From positions 2,627,001 to 2,691,000 of the forward strand of contig OX438752.1 in the NCBI GenBank assembly GCA_949316235.1: DNA of 64,000 nt, written 5' to 3'. Within the stretch, counting starts at the first letter, position 1, and the number at the start of each line of letters is the position of its first letter. Under the pieces are notes generated by a model. The model did no database searches and was not told where the DNA came from. It saw only the letters and a program-made list of their open reading frames with translations. Positions 21,877 through 33,490 of this stretch are shown here, one piece after another. The translations under genes and the position numbers were made by a program. This DNA is from Oegoconia quadripuncta. Its lineage: Eukaryota; Arthropoda; Insecta; Lepidoptera; Autostichidae.

Positions 21877-22215
21877 GTGTGGAGTGCTGCTCTGTGTCTA
21901 CGAGTGTCACAAACATTAGCCTCGCAATATGTTTACGAAAACTTAATGTATGTAAGAAAAAATCTAGAATCGTTTAAGAAAAATAGTGATATAAATAATG
22001 TTAATACCAGATATAAAAACAAGCTTGCTGTTCATGTCAGCCGTTTACACAAAGTCACTAAGTCATTTAAGGGGCAATGTACCTATACGTTTTTATAATA
22101 AGGTTCCAGTGGACTTTCAAAATTTTCCTTTAAATAAATTCAAAACAGACATTATTTACCAAAGGCTACTATAAAATTTCTGACTATCTGGATGATAAGC
22201 AAGCATGGACATAGA
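21877..22215 (+). pseudogene. LINE-H ORF C-terminus
   Basis: Reads ASQYVYENLMYVRKN, a KNSDINNVNTR segment and VSRLHKVTKSFKG; a frameshift near 22080 leads to KVPVDFQNFPLNKF. The end is SDYLDDKQAWT-stop at 22215. The same order is seen at 55863-56219. This is the region downstream of the RT thumb in jockey/CR1-like LINEs. Confidence 0.72.
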
Positions 22216-22440
22216 CCGCTCGGCGATATTCAGTCTAATTATGCAAAACAATATAATTGTAACCCAGACTTATTTAAAAGAGCAACCCTTGAGTTTCTTG
22301 CTCGTTCTTCTCTGGGGATTCAGCTTTGTGAATGAGCATTAATGTCAAAAACTTTAATAATAAGATAAAAAATGTGACGTTTTCAAGTGATAATTTTTAT
22401 CCTACGAAATAAATATTTTTTTGATTTTCATTTTCAAACA
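22216..22440 (+). mobile_element. LINE-H 3' UTR, variant
   Basis: Contains gcaacccttgagtttcttgc and ggggattcagctttgtgaat, then ttatcctacgaaataaatat and a ttttcattttc tail. This is the same variant as 61525-61683. Confidence 0.75.
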
Positions 22441-22525
22441 TCAAAAAGTAGTTGTGGTTAACCGTTTTTCTAGTATGTGAAACATATATATAACAAGTTT
22501 ATGAGAAAAAAAGTTATATAAAATA

Positions 22526-22659
22526 ATCACTCTGGCCATTGAAATTTCTTATTACCGTTTTCGAACAATTGAAATTCGAGCAAGAAAGTTTCGAAAGTAT
22601 GATAGGTTACCATTATTTATAATTAGATTTTAGACTTCCCGAGTGCAGGTCAGAGCGTT
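22526..22659. mobile_element. MITE-P copy 2 (shortened)
   Basis: Left end atcactctggcc, right end cgagtgcaggtcagagcg. About 134 bp. Confidence 0.65.
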
Positions 22660-23735
22660 TTATTTGATATATTACAGGCAGAATTCATTTCTGATACGCG
22701 CTAGCAACAGCTTCAACAGCATATTGACATTGACCTATTTTGCACGAGTACTTCAACAGTGAGACGTATACTCACAAAAGATTTTTATGACTGCGTGGAG
22801 GGTGACACGTAAGTGAACCATTGTTATTGTGGCTGACTGTATCTACTATGGTTATTTATTTAAGGTCTTTTCTTTTTTTTTTCTTCTTAACTTTCCTAAC
22901 TTACATGTGGGAACTTGTAATTGGCATTTTTATATACAATGTTCATATGATATCTTATGTATTAGCTGTAAGTTCTCCTAAAAGCAAATAAATAAAATAA
23001 AAAAAATAAAAAATAAATACCATTAATACCATTTATTTTCCACACACACATAAATATAAATATAAATATAAGCTGTATATAAGTGTAATAAGATATTAAA
23101 GAAGGCTCGTACTAACTAAACTATCCCAAGACTGAGAAAAACTTATAGAATATACTTGAGAATATTCTAATTCTTCCGTTTAATCTGAATTTGAACAGTA
23201 TCAAATATATAATATATTATTGAGACTGAGACTCGATCTCAATATCGAGACTGTCCCGTCAATACGGCCCTTAGTTTAGTTTAGTGATTGATTCTGTATT
23301 TAAAAAGAAATCTTTATTTATCCAATGAGGCCAAATCAACCGTATTAAAAAAAAACTATGAACGACAATGTGTATGCTACAAATTCGTATCAAATACTCT
23401 CGATTATTACGACGGATATTAAATCCACTGATGTGTTATAAATCTCGTCTGCTCTGATACAATTTACAAATATTGATGGAGCCCGACGTTATTGCATTCC
23501 AATGGCACCGTGTCGCTTTGATGCGGTATTGCAAGAGACTGCTTTGTGATTATTCTGTCTGGTTTGGTGCTTTGATAGTTCATCCATATGCTGAATTTGG
23601 AATTAGCGGAAATGATTGACATTCCATTTTCTATTTGAGCTTACCGAGTTGTTTTCTTTTATCATGAATGGCTACATCTTTAAGTATCATAGGGACCGAA
23701 GCACCAACCGTCTGTCAGGAAGTATTCATAATAAG
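22660..23735. other. unassigned AT-rich stretch
   Basis: A-rich (aataaataaaataaa) tail near 22985-23020 looks like an old LINE 3' end. Nothing else recognised. Confidence 0.45.
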
Positions 23736-24054
23736 TTTTTTTTTATGCACGACGGGTTAGTAATTGACCTCAATCACACCTGATGTTAGGGAAAAATGAA
23801 GCCGAAGGTGGAAGCGTAGTGATCCGAAAATCCCAACATATTTAGGGGACTGGCTATCGTATCTCTGACAACCGGAACACAACAATGCTATTAACATTGA
23901 TGCTTTGCGGCAGATTTTGATAAGGTGGTGGGAGCATTTAAAATATCCCACCACCAACCAAACTGTACTTAAACATATACCCCGCTGGGAATCGAACCCG
24001 CGTCGTCCGATTCGTAAACCCAATGTTGTTTACATTGAGCGACGGAGGTGGTTT
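23736..24054 (-). mobile_element. SINE-A copy 6
   Basis: Full-length copy, diverged in body and head (gagcgacggaggtggttta). B box retained as complement of GATTCGATTCC-like sequence. Confidence 0.88.
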
Positions 24055-25127
24055 ATTTTGTTAATTGCCTCAGGACAGTGACCATGTGCTCTACCTATAA
24101 CGTAAACATATTATTATATTCCAGGGCCTATTCTATTTTCAATATTTTATGAAAATATTTTAAGATCCAAATTACGTAATATTTTCGCAATGAAAACACA
24201 TTTAACACCAAATTTTTAAACAAAACTCGTGGCGGCGAAACTGTGAAATAGCGTTTTTACAGGACAAAAAAATTTGATTGGCGCACACAAAGAGTAGCTT
24301 GTATGTTTACAAGGTACGTCGTGTTTCGTTTGTTTGTGCGCTGGTTTTAATGAAGTTGTCGCCAGGCGGGGCGTGCGATGAGCGGCGAACATGCGAGTGT
24401 CGTGGGGTACGGGATGTGAGCGGATAGCGACGCTGGAAACGGAGCGATTTAGCACAAGTGATGCAAAATTACGTAATTTTACTGAAAATGCCGGTAAAAT
24501 ACATATATTTTACGGTCGTTTATATAAATTGCGTTAAAATTATCGGCGACTTATGACTTTTTAATTTTAATTTGTTTTAAATTAAAACACGCGCGGGGGG
24601 CGCGTATAGTTGCAGTTCACTTGGTTTTGTCCGGTAGACTACTCGTGCGTGAGTAATCATATTATTTATTCGAAAACTACTTTGTTTGTGAAAATGGCAC
24701 GAAATCTTAGCGCTATCTGTTGAATTTACCCGGAACTTTTAAGAATTGAAAACAAAATGCTGCCGCCGTATTTTCCTGCGGGAGCGCGATTTTACCATGA
24801 AATACTGTATTTTACATAATATATTGTCTTTTACCGTATTTTACCGGGATAATTTTACTACTTACATCTCTAGTCGCCACACACAAGCTACTCGCAATAG
24901 ACACAATCGTGTCCAAACGCGAGCCCGCACCCACCACCGGCTATAATATGTGTGCGCGAACTCATACAAAATTATATTGTGGTGTCACTTATGGCTGTAA
25001 CGAGTGGGTTGTGTGCTTGCTTGCGTTACTGGGACACATGGTCATCTTACCACTCGTTTGTAAATACTTGCGTATTACCTTCAATCTGATTATATCGTAT
25101 CAAGATTGTACATTTTTTATTTATTAA
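24055..25127. other. CpG-dense unassigned stretch
   Basis: 24330-24450 and 24580-24610 are unusually CpG-rich (gcggggcgtgcgatgagcgg, acgcgcggggggcgcg). The motif ggtaaaatac and its complement gtattttacc recur (24493, 24835-24850). A frame of 79 aa on the minus strand has no recognisable domain. Could be a promoter-like region or an unknown DNA element. Confidence 0.35.
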
Positions 25128-25275
25128 ACGACTGTTTGGTGTAATGGGTTAGGAACTCTGAATGCTATACCAAAAGGTCACGGGTTCGAAATATATTTAT
25201 AAAAAAAATGAATTTCTGTAATATATCAACTGTTATCCATAATACAAGTCTAATTGCTTAGTGCGGAACTAGATG
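25128..25275 (+). mobile_element. SINE-B copy 4 (internally deleted)
   Basis: Head gactgtttggtgtaatgggt with B box GGTTCGAAATA, then jumps to atatatcaactgttatcc and gcttagtgcggaactagatg. Confidence 0.8.
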
Positions 25276-25611
25276 TTTATGGATATTTATTTAAATTCGA
25301 GCTGGCAACAGTGGCAAGTCTCATTTACACGTAATTCATCATTCTAAAAAAATAGTTGGAATTGTAGAGTAAAAGCGCGACAACATTGATTATTATCTGC
25401 TGGACGAAATTTCATTGTAGAAATAAGCAGAACCTGTTGTGTCGTTTCTATTATGTTGTATCTGTATGTTTTTTTATTGTGTGCAATAAATGATAAAATA
25501 AAATAAATAAATTATAGAATTAAATAATTATCAAAAAAAAATCTACTTAGATCACGTGATATTTTAATAACACTCGCGAAATTGACATAACCATATTGCC
25601 AATCTTTTTCT

Positions 25612-25682
25612 GATGACATTTGGTGTAGCGGTTAAAAATGCCTAAACGGTCGCGGTATCGAATTCCACTAGGGGATATAGTT
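25612..25682 (+). mobile_element. SINE-B copy 5, head only
   Basis: tgacatttggtgtagcggtt ... ggtcgcggtatcgaattcca ... ctagggg: the tRNA-like head without body. Confidence 0.7.
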
Positions 25683-25750
25683 TGTTTTTGTTTTTAATTT
25701 AATTAGTAAACAATTAACTATTTTATAATATACATTCAGTGTACTAAGTA

Positions 25751-27034
25751 TCGGGAATTTGTCAATAAAACAAAAAATACAAATTATTCATCTAAATTTA
25801 TTTTATCGCCTTCAAAGTAGGCCCCATCGCTTGCAATACAACATCTCCACCGCTTCACGCAGTCTTCCATACATTTTTCATAGGCTATTTGCGGTATGGC
25901 CTTTAGCTCATTCAGCGAATTTTCTTTTATGGCTTCTATCGACTCAAAACGTTTTCCTCGAAGTGGTAATTTTAACTTGGGAAATAAAAAAAAGTCAGAC
26001 GGAGCCATATCAGGTGAATACGGTGCTTGGTCGAGAACTTTTGTTGAATTTTTCGCTAAAAACTCTTTCACTATAATGGCTGTGTGTGATGGTGCATTAT
26101 CATGGTGCAGCATCCATGAGTTGTGTTGCCACAAATCTGGACGTTTTCGGCGGATACTCTCACGCAAACGCTTCATGACGCCTAAATAATATTCTTTATT
26201 CACTGTTTCTCCCTCTGGAAGGAATTCGGAGTGAACCACACCACGGTAGTCAAAAACAACTGTCAGCATCACCTTGATTTTGGAGCGACTTTGCCGCGGT
26301 TTTTTGGGTTTCGGCTCGTTTTCGAGACGCCATTCTGAAGACTGTTGGCTTGTTTGCATGTCGTACTCATAAACCCATGTCTCGTCGCCAGTTATTATAC
26401 GTTTCATAAAGGTCGGATCCGTAGAAGCTCAGGAAACCATGTCTTCAGCGACATGCTTTCGCTGCGCTTTTTGAACAAAATTGAGCTCTTTTGGAACTAG
26501 TCGAGCGGCGACGCGTTTCATGCCTAAAATGTCAATGAGAATGTTGTGGACGGACTTAAAAGATATGTTCACTTCACTAGCCAACTCTCTCAGACTCATA
26601 CGTCGATTTTCGAGCACTAGCTTCTTGATTCTGTCGATGTTTTCTTTGGTCGTAGCGGTTGAAGGTCTACCAGAACGAGGCAAGTCTACTACTACTTCTC
26701 GGCCTTCTTTAAAAGCCTTATACCATTCATAAGCCCTTGTTTTCGATATACACGATTCGCCGTAGGTATTTCGCAACATTTTTAGTAATTCACCACATGA
26801 AATATCATTTGAAACACAAAATTTAAGGCACACTCTTTGTTCAACAATATTTTCCATTGTAAAAATCGCCGAGGACTCAAAACTATGACCAACAAAAAGT
26901 GTAGTTTAAAACAAATTAAATGACAGATCCCGCTCAAATTTTGCGCGCTAAATCAGTACAGTGCTACCAACATGCAGTAAAAAAATTAGAACGACCTCTT
27001 TTACGCGGGTCTTTTTATTGACATATTCCCGATA
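25751..27034 (-). mobile_element. mariner element, structurally complete
   Basis: 1284 bp, the standard mariner length. Terminal inverted repeats: left TCGGGAATTTGTCAATAAAA, right complement TCGGGAATATGTCAATAAAA (one mismatch). TA target duplications lie at 25749-25750 and 27035-27036. It contains one transposase frame on the minus strand, broken by one stop. Flanking DNA shows no other copy in the window. Confidence 0.97.
25784..26857 (-). pseudogene. mariner transposase with one in-frame stop
   Basis: Read from ATG at 26857 to the stop at 25784 this is one frame of 357 codons, close to the family's usual 345-355. Codon 143 is TGA (26429-26431) and no frameshift was found. N-terminal DNA-binding region: two helix-turn-helix segments (about residues 15-50, and 85-110 with MSLRELASEVNISFKSVHN), then the ARLVPKEL linker (family WVPHEL). 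The catalytic triad is DD34D: Asp158 in TGDETW, Asp253 in HHDNAPSH, Asp288 in YSPDMAPSDFFLF, with exactly 34 residues between the last two. All catalytic residues lie after the stop. The stop fits a CGA-to-TGA change. Confidence 0.95.
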
Positions 27035-27559
27035 CTTTTTACACAGAGTAGTACACTTAGTCATCTAAATATACCTATATAGTTCCCTGTCTTAAATAAT
27101 TTATATTGACTACAAACTTAAATATACAAAGAAAGTAAAAATTAGATAACAATGCTTATTACCTAGACTAATTTACAGTGTTATTACTTGGACTGATTTG
27201 GATGATGAATATGAACACGTATACCCAAGTTATAGATGTGTTATATGTATAGGATGTTGATTTAATAAACGCTTTACCTTGCACCTTGCGCCACACACCA
27301 CTGTAGACGAGAGTGGTGTAGCCTAGTTCGTGCCGGCAAAGCGAAGGGCTTAGAATTTGAGCCCTGAATTGGAAAATCGCGGGATGTACGTACCTACCAT
27401 ACTTTACAATGGCATGAGGAGGTAATTGATTGAAGTCGACTGGTGACGGATAACACGACGGATTTCCGTTATCCTCTCCTGAATGGCGTTGGATTTTGAA
27501 TTATTAACTTGGTAAAGCGTCGCGAGAATTACTCGAGGCGCCTGAATTTGCTAATCGTT
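27035..27559. other. unassigned stretch
   Basis: No repeat family recognised. Confidence 0.45.
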
Positions 27560-27640
27560 TCGATTAGCTATGTAAAGCAACTGGGCGCGGTTAGTCCTTG
27601 GATGGGTGACCTGGCATATAATGTTTGGAACGAAACAGTT
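27560..27640 (+). pseudogene. 5S rRNA-like fragment
   Basis: taaagcaactgggcgcggtt then agtccttggatgggtgacc resembles the middle and 3' half of 5S rRNA (aagcaacgtcgggc...agtacttggatgggtgacc). The 5' half and terminal stem are missing, so it is a 5S-derived SINE or a 5S pseudogene fragment. Confidence 0.6.
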
Positions 27641-27715
27641 AAGAGGGTTCATTTCGTCCAGTGCCATTATTGGATAAATTAAAATTTATTTTTAAATACG
27701 GATTAAATCACAAAA

Positions 27716-27913
27716 ATCGCTCTGACTTACATTTGAGAAGCCTAAAAGCAATTTACAAGTAATACCTAAATAGCTTTGATGGGTATTATTATCCAGTATT
27801 CACGATTGTAAAAAAGGGGCCGTTTTTATGAATAATTTTAATTCTCGTAAATAACCGTAATTAAAACTATTTATGTATTTCTTTAAGCTTTTCGAGTACA
27901 GATCTGAGTGATT
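27716..27913. mobile_element. MITE-P copy 3
   Basis: Left atcgctctgacttacatttg, right gcttttcgagtacagatctg then agtgat. Interior AT-rich. Confidence 0.7.
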
Positions 27914-27919
27914 TTTTGA

Positions 27920-28078
27920 TTTTGGTTTCGCTTGTGTGAAATAACCATATCGCTTTGTTTGTTTATCCCGCGGGAACTACTGACTTTATCGAGTTAAAAA
28001 GATTTAGCACACATACCAACAAACATATAAATAAACAAACAAACACCAAAACTTTGCCATTTACAATATTAGTTAAAT
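27920..28078 (+). mobile_element. 'ccgcgg' short element L6
   Basis: gtttatcccgcgggaactac near the start, aacaaacaaacaccaaaact then caatatt at the end. The start is diverged. Confidence 0.65.
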
Positions 28079-29029
28079 TTGAAAATAAATCTTAATTTAT
28101 CTAATGAGGGCGCTATTTGACGGTTTAAGCTCTCTTAAGTTTGGAATAGATCTGACCACCCCATTTGGAATAAACATCGTGACGTTATGAATTCAATTGG
28201 TGCCGATTACTTTTTAGACGCATAATGTCCAAATAGCAAATTTTCCAGAGGGATCAAAATGTCCAACTACGCTTTAAAAAAAATTAAGCTAGTACATATT
28301 TTTTGATTACTTGCACTTATTAGACAAAGACAACATGACTTTATGGTCCTGTCACTTCGTTGAAAATAACAAGTATTTTCTTTATATGGCAACCCTGAAA
28401 TTAATTCCTCCATTGGTGAACCTTTGCGATAAAGTAATATACCTATACGTCACAGGCAGATAGTAGAAATGCCTAGGCGGATCGTTAGGTATGGCCGATA
28501 TTTTTTTTTTGTCACCAAATATAATGTCGCAATATTTATATAAATTACGTCAGTAAATCGTCAAAGGTAGTATTAAACGAGTATTATATCAAATAAAACA
28601 TTAACAATCCACACAAATCTCAGCCATTTTGTAACCCTAAAAATTATTATGCCAACAATTATCGGCACTAAACTCTCGCACAAAAAACCTCAAAATCATT
28701 ATTTATTATTCAGCCGAAACTTCGGTAAACAACTTAATGCTTTCCCTTGGATTTCGTCGTCCAAGCAATTAGGGGGTTGAAAAAGCCACAGCACGGCAAG
28801 TTTAATCTAATGGCAATAAATTACAAAACTCTTTTATTTTTAAAATAAATCCGCTAGAGACTCGATTTAGACCGTCAAGTTTTTGTATGTACTACCAAAG
28901 GCGAATCTACATAAGTTAGTGCTACTTATCTTTGGCTTGGTATATACGGGAAACCAGAAGTGGTTTGAGCATCCACAAGGAAAGTAAACTGAAAATAGTA
29001 AAAAAAAACTGATTTATACTGAAAAATAA
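28079..29029. other. unassigned stretch
   Basis: tctgaccaccccatttgg at 28150 also occurs at 52918 and 57140, so a short unnamed repeat is present. No gene recognised. Confidence 0.45.
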
Positions 29030-29480
29030 ATGACGAAAGCGGAATCTTACGAAAGCAGAATCTGTCGAAAGCGGAATCACGACAATTGCTGATTCGTCAG
29101 CAGTATCAGACTTCTGACCTATACGGAACAGAGAAATGTTCTGTCGAAAGCGGAATAACGACAATTGCTGATTCGTCAGCAGTATCAGAATTCTGACCTA
29201 TACGGAACAAAGAAATGATCTGTCGAAAGCGGAAACACGACAATTGCTGTTTCGTCAGCAGTATCAGAATTCTGACCTATTACGGAACAAAGAAATTATC
29301 TGTCGAAAGCGGAATCACGACAATTGCTGTTTCGTCAGCAGTATCAGAATTCTGACCTATACAGAACAAGGAAATGATCTATTGAAAGCAGAAACACGAC
29401 AATTACTGTTTCGTCAGCAGTATCACAATTCTGACAAAGGAAACAAAGAAATTATCTGACGAAAGCAGAATCTGACCGAC
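29030..29480. repeat. 79-bp minisatellite, about 5 units
   Basis: The block cgacaattgctg (last unit: tact) starts at 29080, 29159, 29238, 29317 and 29397. The period is therefore 79, 79, 79 and 80 bp. Each unit has tctgtcgaaagcggaa, gctgattcgtcagc (a small dyad) and agaattctgacctata. Frames on both strands are shadows. Confidence 0.95.
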
Positions 29481-29740
29481 GTGCTCTAAATCACAGTGGA
29501 TGTCATAATTCATCGCATTCTAACAGGTGTTGTATATTTATATTACTTACTTGAGTGGCACAACCGTCGACTGTAATTTTCTAGGGTTACATTAAACTAA
29601 GCCTCTTTTAGTAATTTCCTATACAAACAACTGCAGTAAAAAATCGAGCTTCGCATTACTGAGATACGTCCTGATAAAGACTATGGACACACACAGACAA
29701 GACTATCAAATACATAATATCCGTCGTTTTTGACCGGGGC
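29481..29740. other. unassigned stretch
   Basis: Nothing recognised. Confidence 0.5.
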
Positions 29741-30037
29741 TTTTTATTTTATGCACGACGGGTTCGTACTTGACCTCAATCACACCTGATGTTAAGTGAA
29801 GATGACGTCGAAGTTGGAAGCGTACTGACCCGGAAACCCCAACACATTTAGGGGACTGGCTATCTTATTTCTGACAACCGGAACACAACAATGCTATTAA
29901 AATTGCTGCTTGGCGGCAGATTTAGATAAGATGGTGGTAGCTATCCAGGCGGACATTTAGAATGCCCTACCATCAACCAAAACGAGAATCGAACCCGCGA
30001 CCTCCGAATCGTAAACCCAATGTTGTTTACATTGCAG
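29741..30037 (-). mobile_element. SINE-A copy 7 (head damaged)
   Basis: Lost the gtacttaaacatgtacccc part before the B box and ends at tgtttacattg, directly joined to SINE-D copy 2. Confidence 0.88.
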
Positions 30038-30283
30038 CAGTTTAAACTGCAGAGGTATTTGCATTCCCTTATATGTGGGAGTATGGGCCATAGTTCACCA
30101 CGCTGGCTTAATGCAGTTTGGGGACTTCACTTTGAATTTTTATTTCTCAGGCATGTAGGTGTGCTCACGATGTTTTCCTTCACCGTTTTAGAGAGCAGTC
30201 GGATAAATGCACAATTGTAATTTAATTAAATTTAAAAATTTATTGGTACATGGACTTAACCGCTGCGCCACCGACGCTCGCGG
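30038..30283 (-). mobile_element. SINE-D copy 2
   Basis: Minus strand: tatgggccatagttcaccac, catgtaggtgtgctcacgat, cagtcggataaatgcac, and the head remnant gacttaaccgctgcgccacc. The B box is lost. Confidence 0.85.
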
Positions 30284-30733
30284 TAGTTAAATATCAGGAA
30301 AATTGCCGTGGTAGCAAACAATATCACATTTTATTATACTATCGGTGAAAGTAGAATTTTTAACAGAAGAGTCTGAAAATCGTGGCCAATGAGAATGTGC
30401 CATAGCTTATAATGCAATATGAAATATCGCACCTGATCCATCCCAAAACCGGCAACGTTGAGCGGTAATGTCCTGTAATATTATACCTACTTATCCGAAA
30501 ATGTATACCGTCCCCAGGCGGGACACTTGAGGATGTAATAAATAAAATAGCTTCAACCTTTATCACCGGCCGCTGGGGAAGGATTTATAGGTTCCGGACG
30601 TAGGTTTTGTTCAATATTTTTTTTTTATATTAAATATAACATACAATGTGGATCATAATTTGTGTCCGTGGGTATGTCTATCCGTGGTTTGTCATAAAGT
30701 TTAGGGCATTCAAAGTGTGTCTTATCCCAAAAC
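30284..30733. other. unassigned stretch
   Basis: gtaataaataaaatag near 30535 may be an A-rich LINE end. No coding domain recognised. Confidence 0.45.
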
Positions 30734-31037
30734 TAACCGCCTCCGTGGCTCAATGAAAACAACATTGGGTTTACGTTTCGGAGGTCGCGTATTCGATCCC
30801 CAGTGGGGTACATATTTAGTGCTCGGTTTGGTTGGTGGTAGGGCATATTAAATGTACCACCATCTTATCTAAATCTGCCGCCAAACAGCAATGTTAATAG
30901 CATTGTTGTCTTCCAGTTGTCAGAGATAAGATAGCCAGTACCCCAAAAAACAGTACGCTACCACCTTCGGCCTCATCTTCACTTAACATCAGGTGTGATT
31001 GAGGTCAAGTGCTAACCCGTTGTGGATAAAAAAAAAC
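30734..31037 (+). mobile_element. SINE-A copy 8
   Basis: Full head (B box ATTCGATCCCC, one change), body with two deletions (after gcatattaaatg, and after ccccaaaa). Ends gtggataaaaaaaaa. Confidence 0.9.
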
Positions 31038-31283
31038 CTAGTAAACACCATACAAGTTAAGGGAAGGCGTGGGAAAAACTTTTTTTTACCCGAAAGTGTG
31101 GGGTTTAGACCTTGTTATATAGACGGAGGCAACATTCTTTGTTTTAAAAAAATATTAGAATAAAAAACTATGTTTATGCTTGTTATTTTTTTTTTTCGTA
31201 AGGAAAAAAATTGGGCATATTATTTAAGTGAAATAGAAGTTGTAGGCATGGGAAGTTTAATGTTTTGTTTTGTTTTCAAAAAT

Positions 31284-31433
31284 ACCGTTTGTCAGAGATA
31301 AGATAGCCAGTCCCCCAAATGTGTTGGGGTTTCCGGGTTAGTACGCTTCCACCTTCGACCTCATCTTCACTTAACATCAGGTGTGATTGAGGTCAAGTAA
31401 GCACCCGTCGTGCATAAAAAAAAAAAAAAAAAA
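31284..31433 (+). mobile_element. SINE-A copy 9 (5'-truncated), inside MITE-M
   Basis: Last ~130 bp of SINE-A from ccgtttgtcagagataag to gtcgtgcat and a long poly-A. Confidence 0.92.
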
Positions 31434-31587
31434 CCTACACGCGCCGACTGTCTTTTGATTTGCGACTGTCGGGATTCGTAGGGTTCCTATCGTGATATTT
31501 ATTTGGAACTCATATTTACTCGAAGTTTTTTAATGTTTTAATTTAATAATGTAATTATGTGGAATATAATGCGGACTAGAATGGAAT

Positions 31588-31800
31588 AATAATAATATTT
31601 ATAATGCGGACTGCTAAAGTATGGAACTCACTGCCCGCGTCGGTTTTCCCGACACTTACAACCTTGGGATCTTCAAGTCTAGAGTGAATAGGCATTTACT
31701 GGGTGCGCGTGATACATCTTCGGCTACATCGTCACTTTCAATCAGGTGAGATTGTAGCCAAACGCGAAACCAGTTTTTAATAAAAAAAAAAAAAAAAAGA
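31588..31800 (+). mobile_element. LINE-J 3' end, inside MITE-M
   Basis: Reads MRTAKVWNSLPASVFPTLT... then the 3' UTR (atcaggtgagattgtagcca) and poly-A. Confidence 0.82.
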
Positions 31801-31944
31801 ACAGGCAGCAAACGCGACCGACAAATTACACAAATGACACTTCATTCGATGATATGTTTGAAAAAAAAAAGAATATACCAATACCTTATATTTCACTTAC
31901 CTAAAATGCCCAATCTTTTCCTTACGGTAAAAACTTATCCGGCA

Positions 31945-32160
31945 TAAATATTTATGTATATTTATCCGTTATCTAGTATCCATAGTACAAACTTTGCTTA
32001 TGAAAATTGAGCGTAAATTTCATCAACATCTAGAAAAACATCTAAATATTTTAGTATTAATAGTTATCTATAACGTAATAATAAATTTCTTAAATAAGCT
32101 TTGCTTAATTTGGAACTAGATGATGGGTGTAGGTATGTGTCGGAAATATTTAAATAAATA
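31945..32160 (+). mobile_element. SINE-C copy 2 with a 98-bp insertion
   Basis: Body only. ctttgctta occurs at 31992-32000 and 32099-32107, bracketing an AT-rich 98-bp piece absent from other SINE-C copies, so the duplication marks a small insertion. Confidence 0.7.
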
Positions 32161-32410
32161 TTTCTTAATTATTACATCTAATCTTGTTCACGATAAGATC
32201 GCCACAGCAGGTATTGGCCGAGATCACAAATACATGAATCCATATCATCCATCTCTGCACCACAGAAGTGAAGGTGTATCGATTAGCGTCACTCTGTATT
32301 TGGCAGCACTGAAAACCAGCGCTGTGATTCGTCGCAGCGTGAGCTGAGTGGTAAACCATTTGTGCACGCCGCAACACGTGGCAGATTTGTGCGCATTTAG
32401 TAATTATTTT
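32161..32410 (-). repeat. unnamed interspersed repeat
   Basis: gctgtgattcgtcgcagcgt and flanks recur as the reverse complement at 38095-38145. No coding domain recognised in either. Confidence 0.45.
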
Positions 32411-32965
32411 ACTATTTTTTGTTTCGTAGCGTTGATAAGAAATTGTTTTTATTTTTAATCTTACTATGAAACGACACACAAAGAATAGCCAACTATAGGT
32501 AATGGTATCATCGAATGAGATGGACGAAATAAGAGTTCGCTTTGATCTGAAAATTTTTAACTGAATTGATAGAACACAATCTAGCCAAAGCTTATAATAA
32601 TTTCGATAATAATAAAATGCCTGACTGTGTGGTCTAGTATCCTTCGCCTGTCCATGCGACGAAAAGTACCAAAAAAGTCTATGGTTTGTCTACTGTCACT
32701 CGAAATAATTGTTAGGTTTTTAGTGTTGCTTTTATATTCAATTTGTAATGTTATCAAGCTACATAAAAAAAGACACCTGAGAAGTTATTGAACGCTAGTA
32801 TATATTGCCATTTCCATATAATCAAATTTCATCAAGTTAACAGACATGTTCACGTCAAAATATTATGTAATATATCGTAAAAAATAACCATTGCTGTCTG
32901 AGCCGCATCGATTTCCCGCGCGAACCGTCCGCCATATTGCTTATGTGGATGACGTCATCTCATCA
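32411..32965. other. unassigned stretch
   Basis: Includes the 12-bp palindrome gatgacgtcatc (CRE-like) near 32948. No gene attached. Confidence 0.45.
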
Positions 32966-33490
32966 GCCCCCGGGACAGAGGGCCGATTGAAAAACAATAC
33001 AGCTCAATAAAGCCCCGTGCAGCCGAAGCGATTGTGTTCGAAGTAAATAATGTTTGTACGAATGATGAGTGTTTCCATGTTCAAACCGATCTTATGGACA
33101 TCAGTTTTATTGTTCTGGAATGGAAATGCCAAAAGGGAATACAATGGAATCACTTCTGTGCTTTGCACTCAGTTGCTTACTTTCTTTCTTTTTTTTATGC
33201 ACAACGGCTTAGTACTTGACCTCAATCACACTTGATGTTAAGTGAAGATGAAGTCGAAGGTGGAAGCGTACTGACCCGGAAGCCCCAACACATTTGGGGT
33301 ACTAACTATCTTACAACACAACAATGCTATTAACATTGCTGCATTGCATTGGAGGCAGATTTAAATAAGATGGTGGTAGCTAGCCAGGCAGACATTTAAC
33401 CGAGTACTTAAACATGTACCCCGCTGGGGATCGAACCCGCGACATCCGAATCGTAAACCCAACGTTGTTTACATTGACCTACGGAGGCCT
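32966..33490 (-). repeat. duplicated unit: 220-bp flank plus SINE-A copy 10
   Basis: cccccgggacagagggccga through cagttgcttac (32966-33183), followed by SINE-A copy 10 (poly-T from about 33186, head ending near 33488). The whole unit recurs at 38831-39381 in the same orientation with only scattered changes. The homology ends at the SINE head on the right. Confidence 0.88.

Larger units (their letters stand above)
31197..31926. mobile_element. MITE-M copy 2, split by two retroelements
   Basis: The left arm cgtaaggaaaaaaattgggc at 31197 and the right arm cccaatcttttccttacg at 31926 are inverted repeats, with ttcacttacc / taagtgaaata further in. Removing the SINE-A (31284-31433) and the LINE-J fragment (31588-31800) leaves a MITE of about the size of copy 1. 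Confidence 0.75.

Noticed and set aside
24216..24455. 79-aa gene on the minus strand
   Set aside because: The frame is open mainly because of CpG-rich composition; no domain, no start context.
25759..26189. plus-strand ORFs across the mariner
   Set aside because: Antisense shadows of the transposase frame.
27560..27640. functional 5S rRNA gene
   Set aside because: Only the middle and 3' part resembles 5S rRNA; the 5' half and terminal stem are missing.
32947..32960. CRE site
   Set aside because: A 12-bp palindrome alone in a region with no gene is not enough to call regulation.
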